In this document: in pieces, positions 10,761-23,978 of the stretch
How positions within the stretch are numbered: the stretch's first letter is position 1
Layout of the letters: every line of letters begins with the position of its first letter
Source: Bolinopsis microptera
Taxonomy: Eukaryota; Ctenophora; Tentaculata; Lobata; Bolinopsidae
Length of the DNA: 64,000 nucleotides
Assembly: GCF_026151205.1 (NCBI RefSeq)
Contig: NC_087074.1
Location: 620,001 to 684,000 of the forward strand
Direction of reading: 5' to 3'
The notes under the pieces: model-generated
Databases searched by the model: none
Seen by the model: the letters and a program-made list of their open reading frames with translations, nothing else
Told to the model about the DNA's origin: nothing
Program-made: the position numbers and the translations under genes

Positions 10761-11786
10761 TTTCAATACTGATAGTTGATGATGACAGGGGTGATGATGA
10801 AGATGAGGAAGTTGATGATGAGGTTGATAATGTAGAGGAAGAGGTTGCAGAAGAGTGAGCTGAAAAGAAGACTAGATTCTATTCTAATTTATTGATTATC
10901 ATATTTATTGAAATAAACATATAATATCCATTACTCCAGGAGTGATGACAGGATATAAGAAAAAATCAGTATTTCAATCATGAGACTAATAAACAGCTAA
11001 GCGTACTACTTCATCATTTGACAGTCCATTACCCTTTGTACATTAAAATTTAAGATTTTTCATTCTGAACTATAAATTTTTGGCTTCTTAACTGTTTCAG
11101 ACCCGAATTGCCGGAATTATATCGATGCCACTAAAACATCCTGCTGTTGATATTTATCTGGGTCTCTCTTTGTTCCAAAAAAAAGGAAAATGCTTTTCCA
11201 AAAAAGTTGGATATTTGAAGCAATATCTTATTACCTCTCTCTCTCTCTTGGTAAACTGTACAACTTGGTAAACTGTACAACTTTAATAGTAGATTGTTCT
11301 AACCAGAGCACTCTCACTTGCACTAGCGCGGCGCGCGATCACCACCGAAGGCATCACGCAGTACGGTCCTGTCGACGAGGATATCCTAGTTTGGAGCAAA
11401 TATTTTACGAGTATCACCCCGTCACCCGTTAAGTTAATTGTTTGAAACAGATATTTTACGAGTATTACCCGTTAAATAATTTATTGTTCAATGCAATTGT
11501 ATAGTTCTTTGGAGGGCTTCTTATTTAATGATGCGCGGCTTTTTGAGCAAAAAAGCAGCTTATTTGAGCATTGATTCACGATGTCAATCGGCCTTCCCAG
11601 CTCGGCGAGGCCCAGTGGTGCATCTCGCCAATCTACGGAAGGTTGCGCGGCGCGGCCCAGTAGTGCATTGCGCTATAAATTTGAGCAATAACATAATGTC
11701 TGACAATTGGATATGCTCCAACCCTTTCGGAAAGTTTCCTTTTAAATATATTTAAAGGTTTCCGAAAATGTTTGTTAGGATTATAT
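10761..11786. other. gene-free stretch with diverged repeats
   Basis: No splice-bounded gene is recognised. GC-rich patches with CGCGGCGCG words at 11328-11340 and 11641-11665 resemble those of the dispersed element at 11787. The segment 11240-11340 is a diverged relative of 12110-12165 (shared GTAAA.TG, CTAACC, CCAGAGC and CTTGCA words). Confidence 0.5.
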
Positions 11787-11905
11787 ATTACTTGTCATAC
11801 GTTGTACATTGTATGACCCGCCGCGCACGAGTGCGCGGCTCCCCCTGTATCGTAGAAAATCTACAGGGGTCACCATAGTGGGGGTCACGACATGATACAA
11901 AGGAT
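11787..11905 (-). repeat. dispersed palindrome-rich repeat, copy 1
   Basis: It contains the short palindromes GTCATACGTTGTA and CCGCGCACGAGTGCGCGG, followed by a CTGTATCGTAGAAA block and GTGGGGGTCAC. The same order recurs inverted at 63606-63716. It could be a transposon end or a structured non-coding repeat; nothing inside codes. Confidence 0.75.
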
Positions 11906-13179
11906 TACTAGACTGATGGAAGTTTATTAAATATTTACTTTTTGCTTGCCGAAATTAGCGCTAAACAACCATCCTACACTTACAGACACAGTCAGTTTGC
12001 GCGGCTCATTGTCGATGACATACACTTGGTCCGGCTGCAAATATAATAGCCACACGACTCCTGGAGCTGGACATATACAAGAGAGAAGCGAGTAATATAG
12101 GCTAACAAGCTAGGTAAATTGCTCTAACCTGAACCAGAGCCCTCGCGCTTGCAGTAGCCCGCGAAGACCCACGGTTAGTTGAACTAGGTAAAGCAGACCC
12201 ACAACTGTCTACCGTAATTTTTGTGTTTAGTAATTAAACAGATCAATTTTCGGAAGAAAATGGAAAATTACCACTGCTTTATTGGTTCAGGAAAGATACA
12301 AACCAAAAACACGCGACCGCAACCAGCTAAGTTAACTAATAGTAATATTATGGTGCAAGGAAAAAGTCATACGATAGGTTAAATATTAAATATTAAAAAT
12401 CAAACCGAATTTTAAGCACTCTCACTTTCAATACTCAATACTTGATACCATGTATTATATAGTTGACACATAATTCTGACGCTTTACAACTTCTAGTTCT
12501 AGTTCACAGCCAATCTGCAAAAGTATGTTTTCTAATTGCTTAAATGTGTCAAGACGTATGAATTAATAATATCAATAAATAATTCAAATATCACTTCTCG
12601 CAGAGACTTCTCACTTCTGGCTATGCCTGATATAACATTAGTATAACAAACCTGATACCATTAGTATTACAAACTATAGAGGACGATTACCATGGAGAGT
12701 TGACTGAAACTTCCTATCAAAATTGCAATCTGGGATCCCGCATAGGGAAGCCCACAATGTGGTGCCACATTTTCGCAATTGCCACATTAGTTTAAGTTTT
12801 TGAGTTATTTCAGTTTTATGGCGCATCTCCTCATGATGACCGTCATCTTATAATTTAACCAAAAGACCAAATGTTAAATACTGAATACTGATTAACATAT
12901 TGCTAATCTTAATCTCTGTAATTCAGAATCGTCAATCCTAAAAATGTCAAACATTTAATATCATTGAATTGCCAAATTAATTAAAATGCGTATTAGCACA
13001 TAAAAAACAAATGATCAACATCAAATTTATTCCCTAACAACAGATGCTATTAAAGATTAATTGTCTTGATTTCTTATCAACACATATTGTGTCCGAACAG
13101 CCTGGCAACACGGGGTTCACACGTGCAGCACCAGACACTCGCCCACGTGCTGCAACACGGGGTCCACAACATTTCCAGC
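11906..13179. other. gene-free stretch downstream of DNA ligase
   Basis: No exon-like frame or RNA gene is recognised. The bases 12110-12165 are a diverged relative of 11240-11340. The ligase 3' UTR presumably occupies the part next to 13180. Confidence 0.5.
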
Positions 13180-16100
13180 TCAATAATCATCCTCCTCATC
13201 AACTTGCTTCTTGTGCTCTTGCTTGTTGTCTTGTTTGTTGTACAACTCAGCCACCTGCTCCGCTGAGGTGGCCTCCTCTGCTGTTTTGTCATCTCTGATC
13301 CTTATAAAACGGGGGAACCTGAGAGAAATACCCTTATCCGGATCAACCTGCCCGACAGCAGCAGTATAAATAGGAGATATGGTCATGTCAGCACACTTCA
13401 CCTCCCACACCAGAGCCGGCTCAAACCACACATCAGGAGCACTAGACTCCGGGAAGGAGTAGTAAGGTTTAGCTTGAGTAACTATGTGTTGAGCGAGGGC
13501 TGCGTGGTGTCCTGCCAGGTCCTCGTCAGTAAAACCCGTCCCTATCTTACAGATAGCTTGATACTGCTCACTGTCCGGGTCGTAGCAAGCTAACAAGTAT
13601 CCACCATACGAACCTGATCTCTTACCCTTGCCGTTAAACGCTCCGATAACAACCAAATCTAGAGAATCACCACAGCCCTCCAGGTAGTCCTTCTTCACTT
13701 TCAGCCAGTTGTGTGATCGTTTAGCTATCTCATATGTCGCGTCCACGTCCAGTGTCTTGACCATGAGGCCCTCACACTGTCCTTTGATGGATTCTTCCAA
13801 AAAAATTTGGATCTCCTCCGTATCATTACAATCTTTGGCTGTAGCGAATATAAATTGTCCGGGTACTTCTTTAAAAGCGGAGTGGAGGAGTTCCCGTCTC
13901 TTCCTGAAGGGTTCTCTGATGAGACTTTCTCCGTTCAGATAGAGTAGATCAAACGCAAACAAACATACTATTACTTTGATCTCGTTGACGTCCGCATCTT
14001 TTCGTTTCCTTGTGGTCAGAATCTGAAGAAGATGATATAACATATCGTTTTCATTAGTGATATGATCACTTGATATAGCTAAATGGGCTGTTCTAAATAG
14101 AAACATAGGCTTAATTGTCGACTGCAAGAAAGCTTAAGTGTTAAATTAAAAGTACAAAACATAATTGAATTAATACGAATATAAACAAGTTGTTTAAAGG
14201 TTACCTGAAAAGGCAAGATTTGTTCCCTCTCCACATCCCACGCTACCACCTCACAGTCCAGCATGAAACTGTTGGTTCCCTCTGTCAAACAGCTTCCTAT
14301 CCTACTGATAATATCCGGATATTTAGATGTGTTGTTCTCCTGGTTCCTGGAGAAGATACTGATCTCTCCGGTCTCACTGCACTGGATCTGGGCTCGCTCC
14401 CCGTCGTATTTATACTCGCACGTAAATTTAGATCCTTCAAATCTGGTTAGAACCTGAAATCAGATAGATAATAAAGTAAAGAAATGTCAGCAAGCTCACC
14501 GCCCAGAAGCAACATATGAGTGCAGCAAAATTTTGCAATCCTGCACTTGCATAAAATTGCTTTATGTATGGCAAATTTAAAAAATTGAGCGGGCGATTAT
14601 TTGCAAAATGTGTGGCATGCGTGCGGATTCTACTGCAGTGAGTTTCCACAACCTCTGTAACCGCCTATATTGAGCTGCACTAACTGACGTAATTTATCAC
14701 TGCATAAAAAACTACAAACATGATTTAACGAAACTACAAACGCCAAAAAAGGATCCTGACCTCTGAAATACCCTTAGTGGGATGGGCTAACATGGGCTTG
14801 ACGGGAACTCCTGGTGTTAGTTTACAGTACGCAGCACTCTCCAGCACACCGTGTTCCCTGATCATCTCAATAATGTGCTCGAAGTTGGGGAACTCGCAGA
14901 ACGACGTCTTTACCACCTCAGCAGCGTCCTCCTTGGCTGACACCATGTTTTTGGAGGACACGGCACAGTCCTCACTACCCCCAGGAGGGGTGAGGACAGT
15001 GGCGTGGCCTAGAGACACAAGGACCGTCTGGTCTGCTAGACCACACCGCAACTTGCCGAGAAGGGAGCGGGTTATGTAGCGAGCTTCGCTCCCTTGTGCA
15101 GACACCAGCATCTTCTTTATCAGTGCTATCTTCTGGGCTGAGGGGAGAAGTCATTTAAACACGTGTTATAAAAACAAGGCAATAAGTTTACTTGCATTGC
15201 GATGTTCCGCTTTAATATATAACTTTGAAAAGTTAGCTCATAATTAGCACACATCAAGTTTGTTCACAACTTACATTGTCCTTGATTACCGCTTATGGCA
15301 GTTATTTTGAGAAAAGTCTCGAACACCAGCTTTACGGTAAGAGGCTTCGGTTTAAACATCATCTTTTGGTTGGACCGGGAGGATTCTGCTACCAAGCCCA
15401 GGTCTCCTGTAAATAATGCTTACAACTATTGGAGTTCATAGTTTCAGCTCTTAAAAAGAAAATCCTACAATCAGGTGATAATGGACTGACTTCAGTTTGA
15501 ATAGAACTACTACAAACTTACCGAGTTCACTCATTTTAGATTTCTGAGTCTTGATGTTTACCCCACATGCCTCAGCGACTGCCCTCATGACCACCGTCTC
15601 CCCCACACCTAGCTCCACTCCTTTATACGCTGGTGCTACCTGGTATGTTAATTAATTACCTGGTATGTTAATTAATTACCTGGTATGTTAATTAATTACC
15701 TGGTATGTTAACTAATTACCTGGTATGTACAAATATCCTTTGTAATATAATCCTGTGTATCTGAAGATTCAAGATATTTTGTGCAGTGTTCCACCTTATC
15801 TAACCCTTAAGGGATTGGTAGAATTAGCGAGGCTCGACCCTACAACCTATCCATTTTAAATTATCAAAGCTACCACTATACCACCAGCTCTTTAAAAAAT
15901 TATTTCTGACAGAAGTGGGATTCGAACCCACGCTCTTTCGAACTGGTGCCTAAAACCAGCGCCTTAGACCGCTCGGCCATCCTGCCATGAAACAAATTTC
16001 CAAGATGTAGAAGATAACATGTCCACTGCACTGGACATTGTCCAGTAACGTGTTTAATTATGCACACTACAATTATCGTTAAAATAAGTCTTTTATTAAG

Positions 16101-17561
16101 TAAGAAGCAGACCTGGTTAGTACACAGATAGACACAGAGATGTAGATCATCAGGTGTCAAAATACACACGGACCGTAAGAAGTTACTCAGCAACATTGTC
16201 TTTTCTAGTCGCTTTGTCGTTCCTTCTATAACCTGTAATTTGAAAATTACGTGTTTTAATTTAACGTTTTCTTAATAATGGCAGCAATTTAAAAAATAAA
16301 GCGGGCTGGTTTATGAACCATTGTTCGATGTAAAAAATGGCGAATTTTCTTACGAAATACCAGTTTGGTTTGTGTTTTAAGTCAATCGAAATAGAGGATC
16401 AGATTTATCATATAATTTATCAATTTGCTGGCAGTATCGCACGATATAAAATGATTATAAAATGTTCTACAAAAGAATATAGATTAACAAACCTTAAGGT
16501 ATCAGAAAGAGCTTTGTACGGTACATCCTGACCAGATTTCCAGATAGCATCCTTACTTGGAACGTAGCCAGATTTACCCGGATTATAACCACCTGTAGAG
16601 TTAGCTGACACAAGGGATACTCCTTTCGAACCCACACCAGGAGTTTCTATCTCTTTTTTCACAGGTTTAGATTCCGGAGTTTTTGTTTTGGACAATCGAG
16701 GCTTAGACTCCGGGGTTTTCGTTTTTGAGGCTGTGGGAGATTTTGTTTCTTTTTTTAGGACAGGAGACTTGCCTTTGCTTTTCGTGACAGAGGCCTCCTC
16801 GGAAGATTCGGGACATAAAGTTTCTTTAAGATTAACCTTCAGACTATTATCCTTAGTACTGTTGTCTGATTTATCAGCACAATTTTCAGAGCTCACTGCT
16901 CGTTTCTTGTAAGAGAAACTAGAGAGTTTAGAGGATACAGGAGATGGTCGGATGGCGGAGGATGGTGGAGGTGATGTTTCCATCTCCTCTGGAGATGAGA
17001 TATCCTCAGGTATCTGCACTTTTAGTTTGTTAACATGGGGGGTCTGGACCCTGTTCTTAAGTTTAGATCTGAATTCTTTAGACAGTTTGGCAGTTTTACG
17101 TTTAGGTATAGAGGAAGGGGCGGCAGGGCTCGGTGTGCAAGGAGATGCTGGTTTAGTGGTTATTAAGGTGTTTTCAGTATCTGACCCACTTTCGTCGGAC
17201 TCTAGTATTTGAACCCTTCTTCGTTTTCCTGATTTTATGGGAGAAGAGGTGGGTGAAGATTGCGGGTCCTCCCTCGGTTCCTCATCTGCTATTCTTACTT
17301 TTTTAACTTCCGTCACAGCTGCTTCAACCTCATCCCTTTTAACTCCTTTTGGCGAATTCTTTGATTTCCCGTTGTTTTTGCTTTTGAATTTTTAGTCTGG
17401 GGCTTTTCTTTCAAAACATTTGGAGATTTTGAAGATTTTGAAGAGGCGGAATTTGAAGAAGTGGTGGAATTTGACGGTGGAGATTTTAGTTGACTGAAAG
17501 GGCTTGAGGAAGAGGCCTTATTGGAGAAGAAGGAAGTGATGGACTTTTGATTCTCCGACAT
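13180..17561 (-). CDS. LIG1: DNA ligase I, ATP-dependent, eight coding exons
   Basis: Seals nicks during Okazaki-fragment joining and excision repair in the nucleus. Exons on the - strand: 17561-16493, 16232-16113, 15639-15522, 15406-15275, 15137-14761, 14453-14205 and 14022-13180; the first block may contain a small extra intron, giving eight. The start [12 protein letters not shown] is a PCNA-binding PIP box, followed by a long Ser/Lys/Pro-rich disordered tail. Then come the DNA-binding domain (KYL.. region ending [18 protein letters not shown]), the nucleotidyltransferase core with the adenylated lysine in [62 protein letters not shown], and the OB fold to WEVKCAD and [15 protein letters not shown]. 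All catalytic motifs are intact. Between about 17340 and 17400 the tail changes frame without a usable intron; an A-run indel is likely. A tRNA gene lies in the 15640-16112 intron. Confidence 0.96.
15640..15728 (-). repeat. 20-bp tandem copies of a ligase 3' splice site
   Basis: On the gene strand the unit is GTAATTAATTAACATACCAG, about four copies, ending flush with the exon that starts at 15639. Every unit begins GT and ends AG, so each joint reads CAG|GT and is both an acceptor and a weak donor. The exon-proximal AG is the one that keeps the protein frame. Confidence 0.93.
15826..15890 (-). other. tRNA-derived SINE-like fragment
   Basis: On the - strand TGGTGGTATAGTGGTAGC (A-box region) is followed after about 30 bases by GGTTGTAGGGTCGAGCC, which resembles a Pol III B box. 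The cloverleaf is too degenerate for a functional tRNA. It lies about 20 bases beyond the tRNA-Leu, in the same ligase intron and orientation. Confidence 0.5.
15894..15899 (-). terminator. Pol III oligo-T terminator of tRNA-Leu
   Basis: A run of six T on the tRNA strand starts eight bases after the tRNA 3' end, as expected for RNA polymerase III termination. Confidence 0.7.
15907..15986 (-). tRNA. tRNA-Leu (anticodon UAG)
   Basis: The 80-nt class II tRNA has a fully paired acceptor stem (GGCAGGA with TTCTGTC, allowing G-U pairs) and discriminator A. The D-arm has A box TGGCCGAGCGG; the anticodon arm is CTGGT-TTTAGGC-ACCAG with anticodon TAG; a short variable arm and T-arm with B box GGGTTCGAATCCC follow. 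There is no intron and no encoded CCA. It sits in a DNA ligase intron on the ligase strand, with its own internal Pol III promoter and a T-run terminator. Confidence 0.96.
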
Positions 17562-19132
<1,571 letters not shown>

Positions 19133-20371
19133 TTATTTCGTCCTGCAAAGTCTCTCGGGCGTTCCGATGATATTGAGCGCTTTTACAGCAGCAGAGCGAA
19201 CATCGCTGATCATGTCATTCCTCCAGGTGTCCAGCAACGCGGTCACAGAACCAGGACTCTGAAACTTACCTAGAGCCACACACGCGCTCTCACGCACCAA
19301 CCTGTCTACATCTTTCAGCAGCTTGCTAACTTTATCAATAGTAGCAGGGCTGGAGTTACCGGTGTACGAGAGGGAAATACAGGCTACCGCACGTATGTTA
19401 GGGTCGTGGTCTCTCAGCAACTTACACAAGGCAGTCACAACCCGCTTGTTTTTAATTTGCCTTAAATTCTGAATACTATCATATCTCACTGAACTCTGAG
19501 CATTGAACACCTCCTGCATGCTCAGTCGGACACTGAACCCGTCCTTACAGCGAACCCAAAAGCTATCTGGCATCTCCCTCTGTTCCTCAGATTTCCCATT
19601 AGGGAAGACAAACTGGTCATACTGTTCACGGGTTATTGAAGTGGCACTGCGCTCCAAATCAAAACACCAGAATGTCAGAGCTTTTAGAGCCCATGCCTCT
19701 TCAAATTGCAACCGACTGTAGTCGTAAGTGTAGTCAGCTTCGATACGTGCTAACACTTTCTTTAATTCAACTCTCTTTTCACTGTCGCCGAAGTTACGGG
19801 TCCAAAATCCAACTAGGTGTAGGGAATTGGTTCGACGCAGAAACTTAGATTTAGACCTGGGAAAGGAAACAGATTCCTCCTCCGAGAAGAAAATGTCGTA
19901 GTTGGCTAATCTGGAGTCGTCAGATAGGTCCGATTGTAGGGTTTCATTCAAACTCTGGACTATTTGTCGATCATTTTCTTCATCGTCTAGTTTAGGATCA
20001 AGGCATATCCATTGCACACAACTCAAAATCAAGCGGAGACCCGCATCCATTTCAGGAGCAACGTCCTTGGGATCACAATAGGTGACAGGAAGTATTTTCT
20101 TGTTAGAAATCCGAGCTAACGACACCTCATCTTGGCAAAACTTGGAGGCTACAGAGTGCTCAGTCAAAATGTAAAAGAAAATGTCACATCCAATAACAGC
20201 ACTACCAATATTCTTGAAGAAGTTACTGCCACCCTTTAATTTCGTGTCCACCCAGACGTCAAAACCGTTAGCTGTTAGAAGATCTCTGATTCTCAACATT
20301 AGTTCGGAATCTTGGTGGGAGTAGCTGATCATGACATTGAACTTTGTTGAGTCTGTGAACGGAACAGTCAT
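19133..20371 (-). CDS. TIR-HEAT protein 1, intronless
   Basis: The 412-residue protein has an N-terminal TIR domain (about 11-140: FNVMISYSHQD, GFDVWVD, then a BB-loop-like KLKGGSNFF). Glu82 in FCQDEVSLARISNKKILPV aligns with the catalytic glutamate of NAD-cleaving TIR domains such as SARM1. A helical linker with FW..NFG and FWVRCKDGFSVRLSM follows, then about three HEAT/PBS-lyase-like repeats (about 310-405: DPNIRAVACISL, DRLVRESACVALGKF, ISDVRSAAVKALNIIG). There is no signal peptide or membrane span, so it is cytoplasmic. It is about 60% identical by eye to the gene at 32670. Its end is unusual: after IGTPE the frame runs into RLCRTK-stop, while a TLQDEINKLG segment matching the paralogue continues in another frame. 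Whether it acts as an NADase or a scaffold is inference. Confidence 0.88.
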   Translation of the reverse strand: MTVPFTDSTKFNVMISYSHQDSELMLRIRDLLTANGFDVWVDTKLKGGSNFFKNIGSAVIGCDIFFYILTEHSVASKFCQDEVSLARISNKKILPVTYCDPKDVAPEMDAGLRLILSCVQWICLDPKLDDEENDRQIVQSLNETLQSDLSDDSRLANYDIFFSEEESVSFPRSKSKFLRRTNSLHLVGFWTRNFGDSEKRVELKKVLARIEADYTYDYSRLQFEEAWALKALTFWCFDLERSATSITREQYDQFVFPNGKSEEQREMPDSFWVRCKDGFSVRLSMQEVFNAQSSVRYDSIQNLRQIKNKRVVTALCKLLRDHDPNIRAVACISLSYTGNSSPATIDKVSKLLKDVDRLVRESACVALGKFQSPGSVTALLDTWRNDMISDVRSAAVKALNIIGTPERLCRTK

Positions 20372-22607
20372 CTTGGAGCTATTGGAAAAATAATTGTTAT
20401 GTGGATTTTGAAGGCAATGTTCTCTATTACGTAATAATTGTTCTAAAGAAGATTCTAAACATTTTCACAACAGTCTGTATACTCTGTAAAGACCTATATT
20501 CAATTCAAATAAACGTTTGGTGAAGGAAATGACAACGTTAGCCACGAAAATAGGAACAACAGTCAACAGATGCGACGAGAACTCAAATAAAACATACCTA
20601 TAAATGTAAACAGTAGGATTTCAAATAACAATGAGTTTACGGTCACTTTTTGTTTTGATAGATCATAGAAGTTACATTAGCAGTAAGAGTTGAAATAATA
20701 TCCCGAGTACTTAAGTCTTAATTATGTTGAGCTGCACTTGTCCGCAATTGATGGACCATATTACGGTGGTCACGTGCTATTTTGGTCCGGTATTGGCTGA
20801 TCCAGAGTTTCATGTTTCGCTGTATCAATTATGAGAGTGAAAATTGGAAATGTGTACTCGGAAATTATCTCGTAAACCTGTCAAAATCAAATCAAATAAA
20901 ACTTGAATTGGCGCGATTTGAATAAATGCGCGCGAATTCGATAAATGAGCCAAAGCATATTGCTAGCAATAAGTAAAATGTAGACCCTCTCGATATTCTG
21001 GCCATACTCGGATCTGTGGTAGTGTGGCAGAAACTATAAATAGTGGCAAGAAGTTAAGTTGTTCAGTCACGTATCGTTGACAAACAACAGTTTAACATCA
21101 ACCACCGAGACCTAACAGTTAAAATATTCACAAAGACTCTCGTTAATCATTTTTTTCGTCCTAAGATCAGAGATGTATTACTGGTCATTGGATTGGCCAC
21201 GCTCAATTTAACATCTATATAAAAAGCCTTGCTGTTGATATGAGATAGTTTAAGCGGTTTCAACTTGTAAATTGTAAGTATTCCGATCCAGAAACCTGTG
21301 TGATTACTAGAGAGTAGGGGGGGATGGAACCATATTAAAGTACAGTAGACGACTAACAACTTTATTCGCAGTTGTTTTCCAAACTTAGCGAATACAAAGC
21401 AAAAAAACAATGGCATGTAAAGAAACACAAAGTTAGAGAACTAGCGAATAAAAAGTATGTAGTAGGTAATAACATATTGAATACCACTGCTAGGAAACAC
21501 AAATAAATTACATCAAACCTACAAACGATTAACCATGTAATATGTCATTACGAACCAACATTGGTTTCCAGAATAATCGAGCCAACATAATAGGAAGCAC
21601 AGTATATACATATAACATATATAGGATATCCAGGATATACTGTATATCCTGGATAGCAGATCATGCGACCACTTATCACGCTGAATGGCTGTTAAAATGA
21701 AACAATAATATTGGCTGAACAAAAACTAAAAACTGTGAGTGTTCGGTTTCAAATTCCATCAAAATTAGAGCAACCTCTAGACTGCAAACAGAGCAAACAG
21801 AGCAAACAGAGTGCCACAAACAAACCAACACACTGTGGTATGTGTCGAATATTGTGATGATACAGCGATAACACGATCTCAAATTAATTTGACTGTCATT
21901 CAAACGAGACCGTAATCAATGTCTAGCAGTAGTACAGCACATGCCGGATACTTGGAATATTTGCTGTCAGACGTACGGGAACATGGCCGAACTTGTTAAG
22001 CAGTATACTTATAACTTAATCACGTGAAATAGCAATCATATTGTATGCTAATAAGCAGTGGAGAGCACAAAGTCTGGCCAAAACTGCTTAAATATTCTTC
22101 ACAAGTTAGTTCAGGACTAAGGTATTATAGTAGAAAACTGGACAGAAGCTAATTTACCAGTGTTCAAATCTGTCAGCAGAATGGCTGCGGTTCTCAGAGT
22201 CCCCCACAATTTCCATCCCCACAATATCATGATCCCTCAATCTCATTTGTAACTACCAAAAAGACTAAACAGGGACAACCTCGAACAATTCAATGTTGAC
22301 AGATTGGACACACCGCAATGCATAATGCACAGTGCACAGTTCATAGTGCACAGAGCACCCACACCTTCAACAAGAGATCTCCAGGCAACACCTGGCAACA
22401 GACCTGACACATGAGGCTGCAACATGAAGCTGCCCCCCCCCCACTCCACTCCACACAGCTTCAGAGTACTGTACCCGTGAATAGCTGCTTAACTTTCAAA
22501 CTTGTGCATTTATATACTATTTACGGTTATACTATTTTCTTTTAAAAAAAACCTTTTGCCGATTTGCGTTATTATGGATGTGAGCCTTTCGGCAGGTTCA
22601 ACACAAT

Positions 22608-22638
<31 letters not shown>

Positions 22639-23978
22639 GGGATCATGAGTATTTTTGATCTCAGAATTTGACCATTTTCGCCGGGAATACTTAAGAATGT
22701 CTCTAAAATTATTTTTGAATCTGAGAAATTTTCTCCCTCTCCTGAAAACGTTTCTCAAAAATACTCAAAAACAACTTTTGAGAATGAGAATTTGGCCATT
22801 TTAGTCGGGACTCTCAAAAAAACTCATGATCCGCCTTCCCACAATAGCATCAAATCTGTGGCTTGCTACTAGCCTGCCCAGTCCTTATCTTAACCGAATG
22901 CAATACTGAGTCTGACTAATGGTATAGAAAACCACAGGCTATAAGTTAGATGTATAACTTATACTATAAGTTAACGCGTGGACTATTCTCAGATATTGAA
23001 CCCTCGATGCTCAGAGCATACACATCCTGAGGAGTGAGCTACCGTTGCCATGGTTATGGACCTATGGTTACACCGGTTTCTTGGTTATATCTTTAGTCTC
23101 CAAGCATGAGAGCAATAAAATTGTAACACCGGGGCAAAGCTTATCTGGTGCTCTTATTCTTCTTGTTTAAAGCTTCAATTCATTTTGCTCATTTTGCTAC
23201 AGCGGGCCCGCTAGTAAAAGGACTATTACAATGCATAACAGTTGGCACGTGTACCATATTTATTTATTCCCAGGCAATGAGGCAATAGTATTAGTAATAC
23301 AAATAATGTATCAGCTCACCTCCGGCTCTTAGCCCCTATATCACGCATGGCTGGCGCATGATTGGCTCATATTGAACACGTGACATATTTACAAAATTCG
23401 TGGCGACTTAAAGTCGGAGTCTCTAATCTCTATTAGTATTAATAACTGTTTACCATTTCTATAATTGCTCACTGTTTCAGTGATAAACCGTGAAATTTTA
23501 TGTCGTAGATGCTTACAGTTTACAAACTTGCCGAGTCATGCGGCAACTCGGCAAGTGGGGGGGGGGGGGGGGGGGGAAGTATTTTGATCGTTTACATGCA
23601 ACAATGAGCTGAATAGTTGTTTGATAGCGGCCGGTTTTTCGTGGGTTACTCTATCATATCTGTCTATTTGTGTTCTATAGTTTTGCCCTCTTCTTCATCT
23701 TAAACTATTTAAATAAGCAACATGATTTTCTCGCAAATTTGAAACTTTAGTCTGAAATCTTTTACTTTAATTAAAAGATAGCACTCGGGCCCTACTCCGG
23801 GCTATACGAAGATATGTCGTCCTTGGGCTAGTATAGCGCCCTCGAGGACATATATCTATATTATATGTCACACGCGCGGGCGCGTGCGATATATTGTTCC
23901 GCCTGCTGCGTTGATATATATTTATATAATAGTTATCATAGAACCGCTAAGTTTATATTTCACATTATTCATTCAGAT
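20372..23978. other. gene-free stretch, 3.6 kb
   Basis: No supported exon. It contains poly-G runs at about 22608-22637 and 23557-23577, a run of short CAGAGCAAA direct repeats near 21787-21812, TGCACAGTTCATAGTGCACA-like repeats near 22318-22357, and a possible solo LTR (see rejected items). Numerous short open frames lack codon or splice support. Confidence 0.5.
21034..21066 (+). promoter_or_regulatory. possible TATA/Inr core promoter
   Basis: CTATAAATAG is followed about 25-30 bases later by TTCAGTC, a TATA box with initiator spacing. No gene is recognised downstream, so it may belong to a non-coding transcript or to a transposon relic. Confidence 0.25.

Noticed and set aside
10777..10857. 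Acidic open frame (DDDRGDDEDEEVDDEVDN) on the + strand
   Set aside because: It is short, abuts a MITE end, has no acceptor or start codon, and the composition is a GATGA-type repeat.
13709..15079. Open frames antisense to ligase exons
   Set aside because: They are shadows of the conserved ligase coding sequence on the other strand.
22198..22248. Short frame beginning MAAVLRVPHNF on the + strand
   Set aside because: Only 23 codons to a stop, with no donor-linked partner exon or recognisable motif.
22857..23201. Possible solo LTR beginning TGTGGCTTG and ending GCTACA with an AATAAA inside
   Set aside because: TG...CA ends and a polyadenylation-like signal are suggestive, but no target duplication or second copy is visible in the window.
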